DNA of 64,000 bases from contig NZ_JAIWOT010000001.1 in the NCBI RefSeq assembly GCF_021295335.1, positions 251,001 to 315,000 on the forward strand. The letters are read 5' to 3'. The stretch comes from Komagataeibacter sp. FNDCF1. GTDB lineage: Bacteria > Pseudomonadota > Alphaproteobacteria > Acetobacterales > Acetobacteraceae. A model generated the notes under the pieces. That model worked only from the letters and a program-made list of their open reading frames with translations. It did no database searches and had not been told where the DNA came from. Position numbers and translations under genes: made by a program. Of this stretch, positions 63,045 to 64,000 are shown in pieces (the first letter of the stretch is position 1; the number at the start of each line of letters is the position of its first letter).

Positions 63045-64000
63045 ATGACGTATATACCCGACCAGAACACGGACAGCATAAACAATGTCCCCCAGCACGC
63101 TGAAAAACCGCGTCCGCTAGGCGGACGGCACGTTACGATGATCGCGCTGGGGGGCATGATTGGTATCGGCCTGCTGGTCGGGAGCGGGGCTGGCATCCGG
63201 CAGGCTGGCCCCTCCGTTCTTGTAAGCATAGTTTATGCCGGGCTTCTGGTGTTTCTGGTCATGAAGGTCCTGTCCGAGCAGATGCGTGTCGACCCGGGAC
63301 GCGGATCGTTCCTGCATTATATTGGCGCGGGAAACGGTGCCTGGTCTGTATTTGTAAGCGGCTGGCTTTACTGGCTTTACTGGGTTATGGTCATTGCGGT
63401 TGAAGCATTGGGCGGAGGGGAAATACTGCATCCATACATATCATTGCCCGCATGGATGACCGCCCTCTGTCTGATTTCATGTGTTGCATTGATAAATATT
63501 GTATCGACCAGAATGTTTGGGGAAATAGAGTTTGTACTTACATTATTTAAGATATTATTTATATCGTTTTTCTGCCTGAGCTGTATCTGGTTTGTTTTTT
63601 CTGATCTTTACAATATAAAAAACGCCTTTGGCATCAACCTGATTGGAAAACCTTTTTTCCCGAACGGCATCCGTGCCACCCTGTACAGCGTACCCATCAT
63701 CATGTTCACCATGGCCGGGTCGGAAGTCATTACCCTGACCACCCAGGATACGCATTGTTCCAGTGAACAGCTTTCGTGGCTGTCACGTCTGGTCGGAATC
63801 AGGATGGCGGGGCTTTATCTTCTGCCCATTTTTCTTGTATTGCTGATCCTGCCAAGCGGCAGCCTTCAACCGGGGCAGTCGCCTTTTGCCGCGACATTCA
63901 GGAACATGGGACTGGACGCCATGGTTTCGGTCATGAGCATCATGATTGTCCTGACCCTGGTTTCGTGCCTCAATTCCAGCATTTATATCAGTTCCCGAGT
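63045..64000 (+). CDS. APC-family amino acid permease, cut by window end
   Basis: The frame from ATG 63045 stays open to the last base, giving 318 residues of a transporter that continues beyond the window. The first helix is preceded by RHVTMIALGGMIGIGLLVGSG, the same family signature as the permease at 16422, and the block FTMAGSEVITLTTQ matches that gene's helix 6 region. About eight helices are visible. It starts 62 bases after the M24 gene and is probably co-transcribed. A stretch at about 63480-63630 is unusually A+T-rich. The ribosome site is weak. Confidence 0.88.
   Translation, partial: MTYIPDQNTDSINNVPQHAEKPRPLGGRHVTMIALGGMIGIGLLVGSGAGIRQAGPSVLVSIVYAGLLVFLVMKVLSEQMRVDPGRGSFLHYIGAGNGAWSVFVSGWLYWLYWVMVIAVEALGGGEILHPYISLPAWMTALCLISCVALINIVSTRMFGEIEFVLTLFKILFISFFCLSCIWFVFSDLYNIKNAFGINLIGKPFFPNGIRATLYSVPIIMFTMAGSEVITLTTQDTHCSSEQLSWLSRLVGIRMAGLYLLPIFLVLLILPSGSLQPGQSPFAATFRNMGLDAMVSVMSIMIVLTLVSCLNSSIYISSR

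Overview
The window is a dense, GC-rich (visibly about 60%) chromosomal-type stretch of an alphaproteobacterium. The gene style and the TonB-dependent receptor suggest an acetic acid bacterium (Acetobacteraceae, Komagataeibacter/Gluconacetobacter-like). That placement is inference: there is no rRNA, tRNA or ribosomal protein gene here to prove it. I see no insertion sequences, integrases, phage genes or CRISPR arrays. Almost every gene belongs to a catabolic operon, its transporter or its regulator, so the window reads as an island for breaking down nitrogen-containing aromatics, N-heterocycles and unusual amino acids.

Layout. (1) 1-12.1 kb: a truncated MHS-type MFS transporter, a sodium:solute symporter with its DUF3311 partner, and a six-gene translationally coupled operon in the order nbaE-H-G-F-C-D for meta-cleavage of 3-hydroxyanthranilate. 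A LysR regulator, an EamA exporter and a class V PLP enzyme follow. (2) 12.1-17.8 kb: a TonB-dependent receptor behind two tandem palindromes, and an amino acid permease. (3) 18.0-23.7 kb: an unassigned module of amidohydrolase, formamidase-like alpha/beta hydrolase, NCS1 permease, Rieske oxygenase and VanB-like reductase. The two transcription units carry the same palindrome (TCAGTATACTGA), and each copy contains a TATACT -10-like element. (4) 23.8-37.2 kb: a nicotinate degradation cluster. nicE, an MFS transporter and a MarR regulator run leftward; nicC-nicA-nicB and nicX-nicF-nicD run rightward. Between them sit an L-2-amino-thiazoline-4-carboxylate-hydrolase-like protein and an M20D amidohydrolase. 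Together the nic genes cover every step from nicotinate to fumarate. (5) 37.3-44.7 kb: a 4-hydroxyproline cluster with GntR regulator, 2-epimerase, DHDPS-family deaminase, D-amino acid dehydrogenase, alpha-ketoglutaric semialdehyde dehydrogenase and permease. (6) 45.0-48.8 kb: pipecolate/D-lysine genes (amaA-like oxidase, amaB-like dehydrogenase, ketimine-reductase-like OCD protein). (7) 49.2-56.8 kb: a YbaK-type deacylase, a LysR regulator, and a seven-gene operon of FAD oxidoreductase, pxpB, pxpC, pxpA, BCCP, biotin carboxylase and a second BCCP-like protein whose biotin lysine is replaced by glutamate. (8) 56.9-64 kb: an SDR, a VOC protein, a diaminopropionate ammonia-lyase/carbamoylase pair opposite an Lrp regulator, an M24 hydrolase, and an APC permease cut by the window end.

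The most promising undescribed systems are two. The first is the split biotin-dependent lactam-opening machinery at 50.9-56.8 kb, which contains every part of a urea-carboxylase-like enzyme on separate genes. The second is the Rieske/amidohydrolase/formamidase module at 18.0-23.7 kb. Many convergent gene pairs are separated by strong hairpins without a U-tract.
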